From the NCBI GenBank assembly GCA_964513925.1, contig CAZENR010000001.1:88103-152102 (forward strand): DNA of 64,000 nucleotides, written 5' to 3'. Numbering within the stretch: the first letter of the stretch is position 1; each line of letters begins with the position of its first letter. The notes under the pieces were generated by a model. It made no database searches and was not told the origin of the DNA. It saw nothing but the letters and a program-made list of their open reading frames with translations. Shown in pieces: positions 17,316 through 26,588 of the stretch. A program made the position numbers and the translations under genes. Source of the stretch: DAORHV01 sp964513925 (lineage in GTDB: Bacteria; Patescibacteriota; Gracilibacteria; Peribacterales; Peribacteraceae).

Positions 17316-18944
17316 TTACCGTTGCACCTGCCACACACTCCAGCCGCTACCCGATGCCATTTGTCGCAGGCCCGAAGGCGGCAGGCGCCACTGCGGTCGC
17401 TCCACCGTATTCCAGAGAACATAGTCCACCCCGAATGATTTCAGCGAATCCAACGGCTTTTTGCGTACGTCGTCGCACAGCTGCCTTGCCGTACGCAGGC
17501 TGTAGTCGTATTGCTCCTGCGTTTCTTGTTTCCGTAGTACGCGCAGTCGTTCTTCGGCATGCACTACCAACTGTTCGTACGCCACCGGCTCCGGGGCGAA
17601 CAATTCCGACAGGCATGCGCGTTGCGCGTATTCCGCATCTGGGATGAGTAAGAATCCTGAGAATTCGGTGAATGCCACGTCTTTGCCGGTGTACGAAGCG
17701 ACAATATCGGAGGTGCGCACATCGCTGAGCACCATGGTTCCGGACAAGCTCTTCACCGTGCGAAGCGCATCCGCCAAATGCTGCATACGCATGGCTTCCG
17801 GTGGAGGCGGCAAGAATGCTAGTGCACGTCCGCCCATGTCTTTGAAATTCAGTGTCATCACCGCAAGTGCAACAACGCAGGTGACGATCGCTGGCGCAGT
17901 TTTCATGCTGCGGCTGCATATCGCAAGCAGCATCAACGCCAGCGCAATGCTAACGTAATGAATGTAGTGCGACGAGAACGACATGACCGTGCCATGCACG
18001 AGTTGCTGGTTGTACATGACGGCGAGCGATGTGACCATCGCCAGCAGCGGTGCCAGGCTTCGGCGTAGTTCGCGACTGCGAAACAGCCACCACGCTGCCG
18101 CGGCAAATGCCAGCATGGCGACGCTGCGGGCCGGTGATTCCGGCAGTCGCGTGTGCACCAATCCTGCGCGTACAGATGCTTCACCAAAGAACGGGAGCAG
18201 TCTTGCCATGATCAAGTGGTGTACCGCGGGCGCGGCGGTAATGCCCGTGCTCACACCAAGCGCCAAGACGCTTCCCAAGAGCTTGCGTCGCTGCGGCAGC
18301 GATTTGTCACAGAACCCCATTGAGACCAGTACCGCAGCGGTCACCCACAGAAATGTCCAAGACCACAGGTAGACTCCGACTGAAAACCCCAACGGAACAC
18401 CCACAAGCATGGCTCGCGATCGCGTCGGGTGTTCGTACCAGCGCCACAACAGCAATAGCGTCGCCAGTGTCAGCGGCAGGCTGAAGCCGGGGTGAAATAG
18501 GCGGCGTCCGTAGACGAAGTACCAAAACATGACCAGGGCCGCCACGAACGCCAGTGGCTCGCGAGCTCCCGTCCGGCGTGCCAGCAACGCAAAGAGTGGA
18601 AGCATCAGCGGAGCTACGAGTACGTGCAGGCCAAAGACCACCCAGGGCCCGGGAAGACCCGTCCACCACAACAGCGATCCGATCAATTGCTCTACCCCTG
18701 CAGACTGCAGGCCGACCAGCGCGTACCCGGAAAAAATGCCGTTGGTAACACTGCTAAACGGTTCCAGCATGGCCTGCTGGGTTCGAATGAAGTACATGGC
18801 CTCTTCACTGCCTCCGTAGGGAAGCAGGCCTCGGAATTCCGGCATGCCCCACGCCAGCAGCACAGACCAGGCCTCAATCAACATGCCCGCCAGCGTGGCG
18901 GCGACTAGTAGCGGAACAAAGTGTTTTTTGACGAAGGCTACCAT
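17316..18944 (-). CDS. GT-C-like polytopic membrane protein
   Basis: 542 residues with about 11 membrane helices, then a soluble C-terminal region from about residue 390. The first loop (GGSEEAMYFIRTQQAML) is acidic, as in GT-C transferases. The ending GSGWSVWQVQR recalls the short C-terminal beta-strand of PMT-like proteins. Its ATG overlaps the end of the methyltransferase-GT2 fusion gene by 7 nt, so both are on one transcript. A sugar transferase using the carrier made by that partner is the likeliest role. No close family could be named. Confidence 0.62.
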   Translation of the reverse strand: MVAFVKKHFVPLLVAATLAGMLIEAWSVLLAWGMPEFRGLLPYGGSEEAMYFIRTQQAMLEPFSSVTNGIFSGYALVGLQSAGVEQLIGSLLWWTGLPGPWVVFGLHVLVAPLMLPLFALLARRTGAREPLAFVAALVMFWYFVYGRRLFHPGFSLPLTLATLLLLWRWYEHPTRSRAMLVGVPLGFSVGVYLWSWTFLWVTAAVLVSMGFCDKSLPQRRKLLGSVLALGVSTGITAAPAVHHLIMARLLPFFGEASVRAGLVHTRLPESPARSVAMLAFAAAAWWLFRSRELRRSLAPLLAMVTSLAVMYNQQLVHGTVMSFSSHYIHYVSIALALMLLAICSRSMKTAPAIVTCVVALAVMTLNFKDMGGRALAFLPPPPEAMRMQHLADALRTVKSLSGTMVLSDVRTSDIVASYTGKDVAFTEFSGFLLIPDAEYAQRACLSELFAPEPVAYEQLVVHAEERLRVLRKQETQEQYDYSLRTARQLCDDVRKKPLDSLKSFGVDYVLWNTVERPQWRLPPSGLRQMASGSGWSVWQVQR

Positions 18945-20329
18945 TTGAGGAAGTGTGTACCGTTGTTGAATAACTTAAGCAGCATCCACCCGTGCTTAAT
19001 AGGATGCAGCTTGGTTGTGCCGTAGGTGCGTTCCAAATAACGTAGCGGCGTTTCGCGAATGCGCTGATGCTGCCTTGCCGCTCCAAGGAACAAATCGAAG
19101 TCGCCGAAGGGGTCCAAGCGCGTGGTCATGCCGGCATATGCGCTGCGCAAAAACGCTTTCACCGGCGACAGTACGTCCACGATGTGCTGAGAGAACAGCC
19201 AGCTGAACAACATGCTGAAAATCTTATTTCCAATCAAATTCAGCAACGGCATTGCCTTTTCCTGCATGGGGTACACCAATCGCGAGCCGTTTACGAATTC
19301 GGCGTTCCCCGAGGCGATGGCATCGTAGAGCTTCGGCAGCTCAGACGGGTCTACCGTAAAGTCTCCGTCGTAGACGATGAGAATATCGCCTTTGGCTTCG
19401 CGGATTGCCTTATGCAGCGCGTCGCCTTTTCCTTTACCGTCTTGCTGCAAGCCACGGATCGTCACTGGGCCTTTCTGTTCGGCAACAACCCGCTGAATTT
19501 CTTCCCACGTGCCATCGGAAGAATGGCCTTCCACGAACAGCAGCTCGGTTGCCGTCCCCATAAGCGGCATGTGTTCGACAATCGGCCGAATGTTGCCACG
19601 TTCGTTGCGTACCGCAGAAAGTACCGACACCGTGCAATCACGGCGCGAGCGCGGAACAGGGCGAGCGATGATCGTCTGAATAAGACACAATCGGTTGAGC
19701 AGCGGTAGCGCGGCCAGTATGCGGTTGCATAGCGGCTCGAGCAGCGGTGTCCATAGCGGCCAGAGAATTCTGCCGCCACGTTCTACTACTTCGAATCCTT
19801 CCAGAGACAGCATATTGTCCAAGTCCGACACCGACAGCCAGTTTTGTGCCGGGAAACGCGTGCGCAGTCCCAGCCACTCGGCAATGCGGAACGCAGGAAG
19901 CCACAGGAAGTTGAAGGTGGTCAGCACCACACGCGTGCGGTCGGTACACAAGTTGTCGCGGATATTGCGCAGCGACACCTGCACATCGCGGATGTAACTG
20001 ACCGCATCGAGCAGCAGTACATAATCGAAGTGTTCCCGCAGTTGCAGGGATTCGGCGTCATCTACCAAGAAGCGAATTTCCGGCTGCCGCTTTTTCGCCT
20101 CATCGATCATTGCCGGAGAAAAATCCACGCCGACTTTCACTTGGTTGGGGAGCGATCCGAGTACCGTGCCTATGCCGCAGCCGATGTCCACGACCGAAGC
20201 CCCGCTTGGAACAATCCGACGTAGCCACCATGCCCGGTCGCGATAAAACACCGCGTGACGCTTGGCATCGCTCGCTCGCTTCGATGCCAAACGGTCGAAG
20301 AACTGCCGGCGGTCTAGGGAAGGCGCCAT
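18938..20329 (-). CDS. Fusion of SAM methyltransferase and GT2 glycosyltransferase
   Basis: 463 residues. Residues 1-220 are a class I methyltransferase with VVDIGCGIG (46-54) and VKVGVDFSPAMI. Residues 232-463 are a GT2 domain with CTVSVLSAVRNERGN, ELLFVEGHSSDGT, GKGKGDALHKA and the metal site IVYDGDFTVDP. Both domains look intact, so one protein may methylate and transfer a sugar, or make and tailor one carrier-linked sugar. The start at 20329 was chosen over 20356 because the family begins close to it. The gene leads an operon with the GT-C-like protein at 17316. Confidence 0.85.
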   Translation of the reverse strand: MAPSLDRRQFFDRLASKRASDAKRHAVFYRDRAWWLRRIVPSGASVVDIGCGIGTVLGSLPNQVKVGVDFSPAMIDEAKKRQPEIRFLVDDAESLQLREHFDYVLLLDAVSYIRDVQVSLRNIRDNLCTDRTRVVLTTFNFLWLPAFRIAEWLGLRTRFPAQNWLSVSDLDNMLSLEGFEVVERGGRILWPLWTPLLEPLCNRILAALPLLNRLCLIQTIIARPVPRSRRDCTVSVLSAVRNERGNIRPIVEHMPLMGTATELLFVEGHSSDGTWEEIQRVVAEQKGPVTIRGLQQDGKGKGDALHKAIREAKGDILIVYDGDFTVDPSELPKLYDAIASGNAEFVNGSRLVYPMQEKAMPLLNLIGNKIFSMLFSWLFSQHIVDVLSPVKAFLRSAYAGMTTRLDPFGDFDLFLGAARQHQRIRETPLRYLERTYGTTKLHPIKHGWMLLKLFNNGTHFLKW

Positions 20330-20387
20330 ATGCTCGCATGACTGTAGCACACCCAAGCGCGCAATGTTGCTTCGGCGAATTTTGCTC

Positions 20388-20393
20388 TACACT
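20388..20393 (+). promoter_or_regulatory. -10 box of the SDR gene at 20400
   Basis: TACACT, 6 nt before the ATG; leaderless geometry. It separates the chosen start from the longer reading frame beginning at 20262. Confidence 0.55.
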
Positions 20394-20399
20394 CGCCGT

Positions 20400-21344
20400 A
20401 TGCGTTCCTGGAAGAACAAACGTGTTCTTGTTACCGGCGGTACCGGGTTTATAGGCAGCGTGCTGGTGGAACGCCTGCTGGAAGAAGGTGCGGAGGTACG
20501 CGTGCCGATTCGCGCTGCAAACTACCGCGCGCTTTCAAAATTGCGCTCGAAAATCGAATGGATGGAGGGCGATTTGCGCAGCAGCGATTACTGCGAGCAA
20601 TTGCTTACCGGCGTCGATCATCTGTTTCACCTGGCTGCGCATCGGCGGAATGTGGAATTCCATCGTGACCATTGCAGTGACATTCTGGAAGGCAATATCG
20701 AAATGAGTGCGGCCATGATTCGGGCTATGCGCGGATTCAAGTCGGTTTCCGTCACGCTCTTCAGCAGCGCCAACGTGCCGCCGAGCATCGATGTCATCAA
20801 GTTGGCCCAATCCGAGAACATCGATGGATACGTGCTGGGTAAAGCGCTGTGTGAAACACTGTGGCTGACCGCGGCACGCCAGTTCAAATTCCCCCTACTC
20901 ATCGTGCGTCCGGTGGGGGTGTACGGGCCTCGCGATACTTTCACAGTGGAGGGCAACGTTATTCCTTCGCTCATGGTCAAAGCCGAGACCCACGACGTTC
21001 TGGATGTTTGGGGAGACGGCAAGCAGGAGCGCGCGTTCCTGTACGTAGATGATTTAGTCGAAGCGGTGTTCCGCCTTGCGAAAGCCGATGCTCTCGGAGT
21101 GCAGTACGTTATTCCGCCGGATATCACCACCGTTGGCACGCTTGCCAAGCATATCTGCGACATTGTGAAGCCGGGGATGAAGATTGCATTCGATGTCCGC
21201 AAGCCACAGGGCGGGCGCAGCATTCCTACGCTCCCGGTACACGAGACATTGCAACGCATGAAGTGGACCCCCTTAAAAAAGGGCCTCAAGCTCACGTACG
21301 AGGGCTGGAAGCGCAAGCGCGATGCAGCCGCGGCAAAAGAGTAA
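20400..21344 (+). CDS. NAD-dependent epimerase/dehydratase (extended SDR)
   Basis: 314 residues. RVLVTGGTGFIGSVLVERLL is the NAD(P)-binding start and YVLGK supplies the catalytic Tyr/Lys. DVWGDGKQERAFLYVDDLVEAV is the typical GDP/UDP-sugar epimerase segment. It interconverts nucleotide sugars, probably by 4-epimerisation, reduction or dehydration; the exact reaction is not readable. It diverges from the methyltransferase-GT2 fusion gene with 70 nt between starts. GtrA and flavoprotein genes follow on the same strand. Confidence 0.88.
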   Translation: MRSWKNKRVLVTGGTGFIGSVLVERLLEEGAEVRVPIRAANYRALSKLRSKIEWMEGDLRSSDYCEQLLTGVDHLFHLAAHRRNVEFHRDHCSDILEGNIEMSAAMIRAMRGFKSVSVTLFSSANVPPSIDVIKLAQSENIDGYVLGKALCETLWLTAARQFKFPLLIVRPVGVYGPRDTFTVEGNVIPSLMVKAETHDVLDVWGDGKQERAFLYVDDLVEAVFRLAKADALGVQYVIPPDITTVGTLAKHICDIVKPGMKIAFDVRKPQGGRSIPTLPVHETLQRMKWTPLKKGLKLTYEGWKRKRDAAAAKE

Positions 21345-21395
21345 CTTGAGGAGGCCTGGGAAAACCGCCTGCGCGGTGTTAGCCTGTGGCACGCT

Positions 21396-21887
21396 ATGAA
21401 ACGCCTCATCCGAAGCCCGCGGGTACGCAAGCATGCCAGCCAGGCATCCAAGTTCATTGTGTGCGGACTGACAGGTGCCGCAATTGAATTCGGCATCATC
21501 TTCGTTCTGGTGGAAAGGCTGCACATGGATCCTCGCGTGGCCTACATTCCTTCCGGACTCATTACGGTGGTGTTCGTGTTCTTCTTCAATAAGTACGTAA
21601 CGTTCGGTAATACCGAAAGCGACCACCTGGGCCAGACTCTGCGTTTCGCCATGGTGTACGGCGCGGCATTCGTCTTAAACTACCTGCTGGCGTCCGGCCT
21701 CTACTCCGCGGGGCTGTATATGTTACGTGCACAACGCGCAACAGCGCCCGAGGCTTACCAATACGGCGCGCGAGTGTTGCCGTATGCCGCCAAGGCATTT
21801 GCCATCGGCGTAGTTGCCATATGGAACTACTGTTTTTCGCATGCATTCATCTTCAAGCCGCGCAAGGCGGCCATGATGCCTGCGTAA
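21396..21887 (+). CDS. GtrA-family membrane protein
   Basis: 163 residues with four membrane helices. FIVCGLTGAAIEFGIIFVLVE and FFFNKYVTFG match the GtrA pattern (small flippase-like proteins thought to move polyprenyl-linked sugars). AIGVVAIWNYCFSHAFIFK is the usual GtrA ending. It lies 51 nt after the SDR gene and 6 nt before the flavoprotein gene, suggesting one operon. It could flip carrier sugars made by the GT2 enzymes of the locus. Confidence 0.9.
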   Translation: MKRLIRSPRVRKHASQASKFIVCGLTGAAIEFGIIFVLVERLHMDPRVAYIPSGLITVVFVFFFNKYVTFGNTESDHLGQTLRFAMVYGAAFVLNYLLASGLYSAGLYMLRAQRATAPEAYQYGARVLPYAAKAFAIGVVAIWNYCFSHAFIFKPRKAAMMPA

Positions 21888-21893
21888 CCCCGC

Positions 21894-23546
21894 ATGAAAA
21901 CAACTGCAATCATAGCCGGCGCCGGACCTGCGGGACTGACCGCGGCTTATGAATTGCTCAAGCGTACCGATATCCATCCGGTGGTGTGCGAATCCACCGA
22001 TGCGATAGGCGGTATTGCCCAAACGTATAACTACAAAGGGAACCGTATCGACATTGGCGGTCACCGCTTCTTTAGCAAGAGCGACCGCGTGATGCGATGG
22101 TGGTTTGCCGTACTGCCGCGACAGGGAAAGCCGGCTGCCGATACTTTGGAGAAGCAGCACGACATCGACTACGCCGCAGAGGCAATAGTGGAGTACCTCT
22201 GTCCGGAATGCTGCAAAGAAGGCGTGCCGACGGGGGAGGGCCGAAGCGTCCGCGTGCAGCGCAGCGCGCCAGACCCTGAAAAGGAAGACGATGTCATGTT
22301 GCAGCGACCGCGCGTGTCTCGCATTTTCTACCGTAAGCATTTCTTCCCGTATCCCATCGGTATTACGCTCACGGTGGCCAAGCGATTGGGATTGTGGAAT
22401 ACGTTCCTGATTGGATTGAGCTTTCTCAAAGCACAGGCATTTCCGATCAAGGACGAAACCCATCTCGACGCCTTTTACATCAACCGTTTCGGACGTCGCT
22501 TGTACAAGACGTTCTTCGAAGCCTATACCGAAAAAGTCTGGGGCGTTCCCTGCAGCCAGATTCGTTCGGACTGGGGTGCGCAGCGAGTGAAGGGGCTGTC
22601 GCTGAAGCGTGCGCTGGAACACGCCATAAAAGATCTGCTCAGCAGCGACTTCAAGAAGTCGCAAGCTCAGCGTGAAACCAGTCTTATTACGCGGTTCTTC
22701 TACCCCAAGTTCGGCCCCGGACAAATGTGGGAGACGGTTGCCAAGCAAGTACAGCAATGCGGCGGCGAGGTGCGCATGCAGACGCGCGTGTGCGGTGTCC
22801 ACATGACGAATGGCAAGGTCACGTCGGTTACGCTGGAGGATGTCCGTACCGGCAAGACCGAGCAGGTCGCATGCGATTTCTTCTTTTCCACCATGCCGGT
22901 AAAGCACCTGGTGGGCATGATGACGCCGCGCGCTCCGGACCGCGTGGTGGAAGTGGCGGAAGGGTTGCAGTATCGGGATTTTCTCACCGTGGGTCTGCTG
23001 CTCAAGAAATTGCACGTTCAGGAGCGAGGTAGCAAGCCGGCAGCGGCAGTGCCGGATAACTGGATTTACATTCAAGAAGGAGGCGTACGCGTAGGTCGCG
23101 TGCAGGTGTTCAACAACTGGAGTCCGTACATGGTTGCCGATGCCAAGAACACCACGTGGATCGGCTTGGAGTACTTCGTAAGCGAAGGCGGCGATCTATG
23201 GGTGCAGCCTGACAAAGACCTCATTGAGCTTGGTATTCGGGAAATGGAGCAGATTGGCATGATCCAGCGTGACGATGTACTGGATGGCTGTGTGCTGCGT
23301 ATGCCCAAGGCATACCCTGCGTATTTTGGCAGTTACACCCAACTGCCTGTCGTGCGTGAGTATGTGGATTGCGTACCGAACATGTTCCTGGTTGGCCGCA
23401 ATGGCATGCACCGCTACAACAACCAAGATCACAGCATGCTTACCGCCATGCTGGCCGTGGATAACATCATCGCTGGACGTACGGACAAAGCGAATTTGTG
23501 GGATGTGAACCTCGAGATGGAATACCACGAAGAGAAGAAGGCCTAG
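21894..23546 (+). CDS. FAD-dependent amine-oxidase-like/UDP-galactopyranose-mutase-like protein
   Basis: 550 residues. Begins with AIIAGAGPAGLTAAYELL (FAD-binding) and GGIAQTYNYKGNRIDIGGHRF, the pattern of NAD(P)/FAD-dependent oxidoreductases related to protoporphyrinogen oxidase and UDP-galactopyranose mutase. The C-terminal FAD site reads FLVGRNGMHRYNNQDHSM. Such genes are common beside GtrA in polysaccharide loci, but their reaction is mostly untested. A segment near residues 75-135 with ECCKEG and charged residues looks like an insertion in the fold. The stop interlocks with that of the converging gene (CTAG at 23543-23546). Confidence 0.8.
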   Translation: MKTTAIIAGAGPAGLTAAYELLKRTDIHPVVCESTDAIGGIAQTYNYKGNRIDIGGHRFFSKSDRVMRWWFAVLPRQGKPAADTLEKQHDIDYAAEAIVEYLCPECCKEGVPTGEGRSVRVQRSAPDPEKEDDVMLQRPRVSRIFYRKHFFPYPIGITLTVAKRLGLWNTFLIGLSFLKAQAFPIKDETHLDAFYINRFGRRLYKTFFEAYTEKVWGVPCSQIRSDWGAQRVKGLSLKRALEHAIKDLLSSDFKKSQAQRETSLITRFFYPKFGPGQMWETVAKQVQQCGGEVRMQTRVCGVHMTNGKVTSVTLEDVRTGKTEQVACDFFFSTMPVKHLVGMMTPRAPDRVVEVAEGLQYRDFLTVGLLLKKLHVQERGSKPAAAVPDNWIYIQEGGVRVGRVQVFNNWSPYMVADAKNTTWIGLEYFVSEGGDLWVQPDKDLIELGIREMEQIGMIQRDDVLDGCVLRMPKAYPAYFGSYTQLPVVREYVDCVPNMFLVGRNGMHRYNNQDHSMLTAMLAVDNIIAGRTDKANLWDVNLEMEYHEEKKA

Positions 23547-24547
23547 GCTTTCGGCAACACGCCGCGCGCATTGTAGATCCTCTCGACAGTAGTCATGCGT
23601 TTTGCGTATTGGTCGCCGCCTGCATTATCTCCGATGCGGAAGGCGAGGGCGAATACGTAGAACGCCAGACGGACGCCGGATTCATGCTTGCTGAGCGGCA
23701 GCTGAGGCGTGATGCACGGGTCAAGTTCCCGCGCTATTTCCATCAGCTTCGGCAGGTCGTTCCCGAGTGCCGCCGCACGCTCCACTGTCGCAAGGCCATG
23801 CTTTGCAATGATGGTATCCAGTGCGCCCGGCAGACGGCCACCGCTGACGAGAGTCGCGGCCGTGATTTCATCCGAAAACGCGCGCACCTCCCCAGCAAGA
23901 TATTGCTGACGATTCGGCCGCTTGGGTTCAATGCCCGTGGCAAAGTCATGCAAGTGGCGTAACTCGTGCAATTGGGCGATCCCTGCCCACTCCTGCGAGA
24001 TGGCGCTCGGTTTTATTTTCAGGTGGTTTATCGAAGAACGGGTGTCAACTGCCATTAATTCGGCCTGTGCACGGTTTATCGGATGCGTGTCTTCGAGCAC
24101 GATCATCCAGGCGTTATCCCTTTGCCCCGGCTCTAGCGCGATGATGCCGTTGCCTTGCAGCTCGGCCCAGCCTGCCCCGTTGCGTCGGAAATGCAGCAGC
24201 TTACGAATGGATATGAGTGCCGGATGTTCGTTGGCGGCGGGAGCGGGCATGCTCGTTGCGATACCATTGATGCCCGCGTCGTAGAGCCGGCGCAGTACAT
24301 CGGGACGTTCAATACGGTCGATGAGCGGCTCGTACGCTTCCGTTCTTGCAACAGGGGCGGACACAGTCGTCATGACACCGCGTAGTTTTCCGAGGATCGA
24401 TGCCGCCATCTCGCTGGCAGGGTTCTGCCTCAGCACGTGTTCGCACGTGGAGATGGCGTCGGCGCGCTCTGCGTCGTTCAGGCCGCCTGCCTGAAGCTTG
24501 TCCTCAAACGGGCGCAACCAAGAGATGTGGTGACCGAATTCTGGCAT
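23543..24547 (-). CDS. Uncharacterised protein with HExxH motif
   Basis: 334 residues, soluble, no signal peptide. I do not recognise the family. HELRHLHDF (194-202) contains HExxH, the zinc site of zincin metallopeptidases. Glutamates some 20-30 residues later (GEVRAFSDEI) could supply the third ligand. The start at 24547 is set by a near-consensus promoter whose -10 ends 7 nt upstream. It has its own promoter and is flanked by sugar-nucleotide genes, so it may be unrelated to the polysaccharide locus. The motif could also be chance: the flanking residues are not classically hydrophobic. Confidence 0.75.
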   Translation of the reverse strand: MPEFGHHISWLRPFEDKLQAGGLNDAERADAISTCEHVLRQNPASEMAASILGKLRGVMTTVSAPVARTEAYEPLIDRIERPDVLRRLYDAGINGIATSMPAPAANEHPALISIRKLLHFRRNGAGWAELQGNGIIALEPGQRDNAWMIVLEDTHPINRAQAELMAVDTRSSINHLKIKPSAISQEWAGIAQLHELRHLHDFATGIEPKRPNRQQYLAGEVRAFSDEITAATLVSGGRLPGALDTIIAKHGLATVERAAALGNDLPKLMEIARELDPCITPQLPLSKHESGVRLAFYVFALAFRIGDNAGGDQYAKRMTTVERIYNARGVLPKA

Positions 24548-24554
24548 ATGTCGC

Positions 24555-24585
24555 ATTTTATAAACTATTTTTATTATTTTGTCAA
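24555..24585 (-). promoter_or_regulatory. Consensus-like promoter of the HExxH gene
   Basis: TTGACA (24580-24585), 17-bp spacer, TATAAA (24557-24562, extending to TAAAAT at 24555-24560). The ATG at 24547 is 7-9 nt after the -10. This is the best -35/-10 pair in the window and is leaderless. Confidence 0.75.
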
Positions 24586-24587
24586 TA

Positions 24588-25514
24588 TCAGGTGTTCTTC
24601 GCGTACCACTCAACAGATTTCTTTACTCCCTCGGAGAACGGGGTCTTGGGGCTGTATCCAAGAAGCTTTCTGGCCTTGGAGATGTCTGCGATGTAGCGCT
24701 TTACTTCGCCGGTGCGCGACTGTCCCAGCACCAGTTCCGACGTGCTGCCAATGAGCCGCTTAATGTCTTCTGCCAGCTGCACGATGGTTGTGCCTTCGCC
24801 GTAGGCCAGGTTGAACGTGTCGCCTTTTACCGCTGCAAACTTGTCCAAAATCGCACACACGCCTGCAACCGCATCGTCGATGTAGGTGAAATCCAGACAC
24901 TTTTCTTTTCCGAAGATCGTCAGCGGCTTGTTGGCGCGTGCCAGACGGATGAACAAGGGCACCACGCGCTCGGAGTCGTCGTACATGCCGTACACGTTGG
25001 AGAAACGCACGATAACGATATCGATGCCGTAACAGCGGCCGTACGCATGTACCAGCGCTTCGCCGCCCACCTTGCTGGCTGTGTAGGGGCTTTCGCAGTT
25101 TTCTACGCGCACCATGTCTTCGCGGTAGGCGTCTGCGGTTATGTTGCCGTAGCCTTCTCGTGACGATGCGAATATGAAACGCTTAATGCCGGATGTGCGG
25201 GCAAGCTCCAGTGCGTTGAAGAGGCTTAAGAAGTTGTCGCGCGCCATTCCGGGTTCTTCCACCAATTCGTAGACGCGCGCGTTGGCGGCAAGGTGTACCA
25301 ATGTTTCCACCCCCTGCATGCGCTTGTCCGCAGCCGCCTTCAGCACGGCTTGCTCGTCGCGCATGTCCACGGACACCGTAATATCGTTGATCGACGCGTT
25401 CCACTTGTTTGGCTTCCAGTCCATGCCCACGACGCTTTTGCCGTCTGCAAGCAGACGCTCGCACAAGCGGGTGCCAATGGTTCCCGAAGAGCCGGTGACG
25501 AGTACTTTCGACAT
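24588..25514 (-). CDS. NAD-dependent epimerase/dehydratase (extended SDR)
   Basis: 308 residues. KVLVTGSSGTIGTRLCERLL binds NAD, YTASK is the catalytic pair, and NKPLTIFGKEKCLDFTYIDDAV is the sugar-nucleotide epimerase segment. The family includes UDP-glucose 4-epimerase and dTDP-glucose dehydratase; the exact reaction is unclear. The start at 25514 was chosen because upstream codons enter the divergent GT2 gene and break homology. CACACT 7 nt upstream is a weak -10 candidate. Second of four SDR-type sugar enzymes in the window. Confidence 0.88.
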   Translation of the reverse strand: MSKVLVTGSSGTIGTRLCERLLADGKSVVGMDWKPNKWNASINDITVSVDMRDEQAVLKAAADKRMQGVETLVHLAANARVYELVEEPGMARDNFLSLFNALELARTSGIKRFIFASSREGYGNITADAYREDMVRVENCESPYTASKVGGEALVHAYGRCYGIDIVIVRFSNVYGMYDDSERVVPLFIRLARANKPLTIFGKEKCLDFTYIDDAVAGVCAILDKFAAVKGDTFNLAYGEGTTIVQLAEDIKRLIGSTSELVLGQSRTGEVKRYIADISKARKLLGYSPKTPFSEGVKKSVEWYAKNT

Positions 25515-25589
25515 CCCGCCCAGTGTGCGTGCAGAGCGCCGGAAAGGCAACTGTCTCCAATGCCTTCCATGCGATACACTTTCCCCACG

Positions 25590-26588
25590 ATGCTTACGCT
25601 GGTGTTGCCCACCTACAACGAAGCGGCGAATCTGCCCGCCATCATCGGCGGGATTGTGCAGGCATTGGAGGGTACCCCGCACGAGATTATCGTCGTGGAT
25701 GATAATTCTCCCGACGGCACATGGCGTGTAGCCGAGGAGCTGCGCGCGCGATACCCGCAACTGCGGGTGGTACGCCGCATGGACAAGCGTGGCTTAAGCT
25801 CTGCCGTGGTAGATGGTTTCCTTGCAGGCAGGGGAACGGTGCTTGCCGCCATGGATGCGGACGGACAGCACGATTCTGGCTTGCTTCGCAGGTTGTATGA
25901 GCGTGTTCGAGAGGCAGGAGGCATTGCGCTAGGTTCGCGTTACGTGAAGGGCGGGGATATTGGCGAATGGGACGGAGGTCGCCACCGCATGAGTAAATTT
26001 GCGACCAAGTTGGCCATGTGGGTGCTGCGACGCCCCGATGCAGCGGCGGTGCAAGACCCCATGAGCGGATTTTTTGCCATTGATCGCGCGACATTTCTCG
26101 ATGCGCACCCTCGCTTGAAGCCCAAGGGGTTCAAAATCCTGCTCGACTTGCTGGTGCACGCCAAGCCCGGCACGCCCGCGCACGAGCTGCCCATGCGATT
26201 CGGCAAACGCATAGCGGGGGAGAGCAAGTTGGATTGGAAGGTGCAATGGGAATACTTGTCCTATCTCTACGACATTACGTTGGGACGATGGATCTCTCTC
26301 TGGGCGCTTACGTTTGGTGTTCTGTTGGCTGTACTGTGCGCCGCCTTGGCGCTGAAAGCCCTGCCGCTCTTGCCGCTGTACACCAATGCCTCTTTCCGTT
26401 CCGATGCCGCGGCGCAGTTACGCTCGTTGGCCAACGCCCGTGGGTGGCTGCTTTCCGATATGCGTATTGCTTCGGTAACGCCAAGCACCTTGTTTGTTAT
26501 TCATTCGTCGCATCCACAACGCGAGCCCATTCAGGGTTGCTTTGTGTCGCGCTCAGGCTCTCCTCCTCCGACATGCGGAAACTTGTAA
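25590..26588 (+). CDS. GT2 polyprenol-phosphate sugar synthase (DPM1-like) with C-terminal membrane segment
   Basis: 332 residues. MLTLVLPTYNEAANLPAII, EIIVVDDNSPDGT and AAMDADGQHD define a dolichol/polyprenol-phosphate mannose synthase-like GT2. The remaining ~100 residues contain one hydrophobic segment (WISLWALTFGVLLAVLCAALAL) and a polar tail of unknown type. TACACT at 25575-25580 is 9 nt before the ATG. Its end overlaps the next GT-C-like gene by 16 nt, so carrier-sugar synthesis and use are probably coupled. Confidence 0.88.
   Translation: MLTLVLPTYNEAANLPAIIGGIVQALEGTPHEIIVVDDNSPDGTWRVAEELRARYPQLRVVRRMDKRGLSSAVVDGFLAGRGTVLAAMDADGQHDSGLLRRLYERVREAGGIALGSRYVKGGDIGEWDGGRHRMSKFATKLAMWVLRRPDAAAVQDPMSGFFAIDRATFLDAHPRLKPKGFKILLDLLVHAKPGTPAHELPMRFGKRIAGESKLDWKVQWEYLSYLYDITLGRWISLWALTFGVLLAVLCAALALKALPLLPLYTNASFRSDAAAQLRSLANARGWLLSDMRIASVTPSTLFVIHSSHPQREPIQGCFVSRSGSPPPTCGNL

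Noticed and set aside
21723..23075. 450-codon open frame on the minus strand
   Set aside because: It lies fully opposite the FAD-dependent oxidoreductase gene. The translation is Arg/His-rich without motifs, the usual shadow frame in GC-rich DNA.
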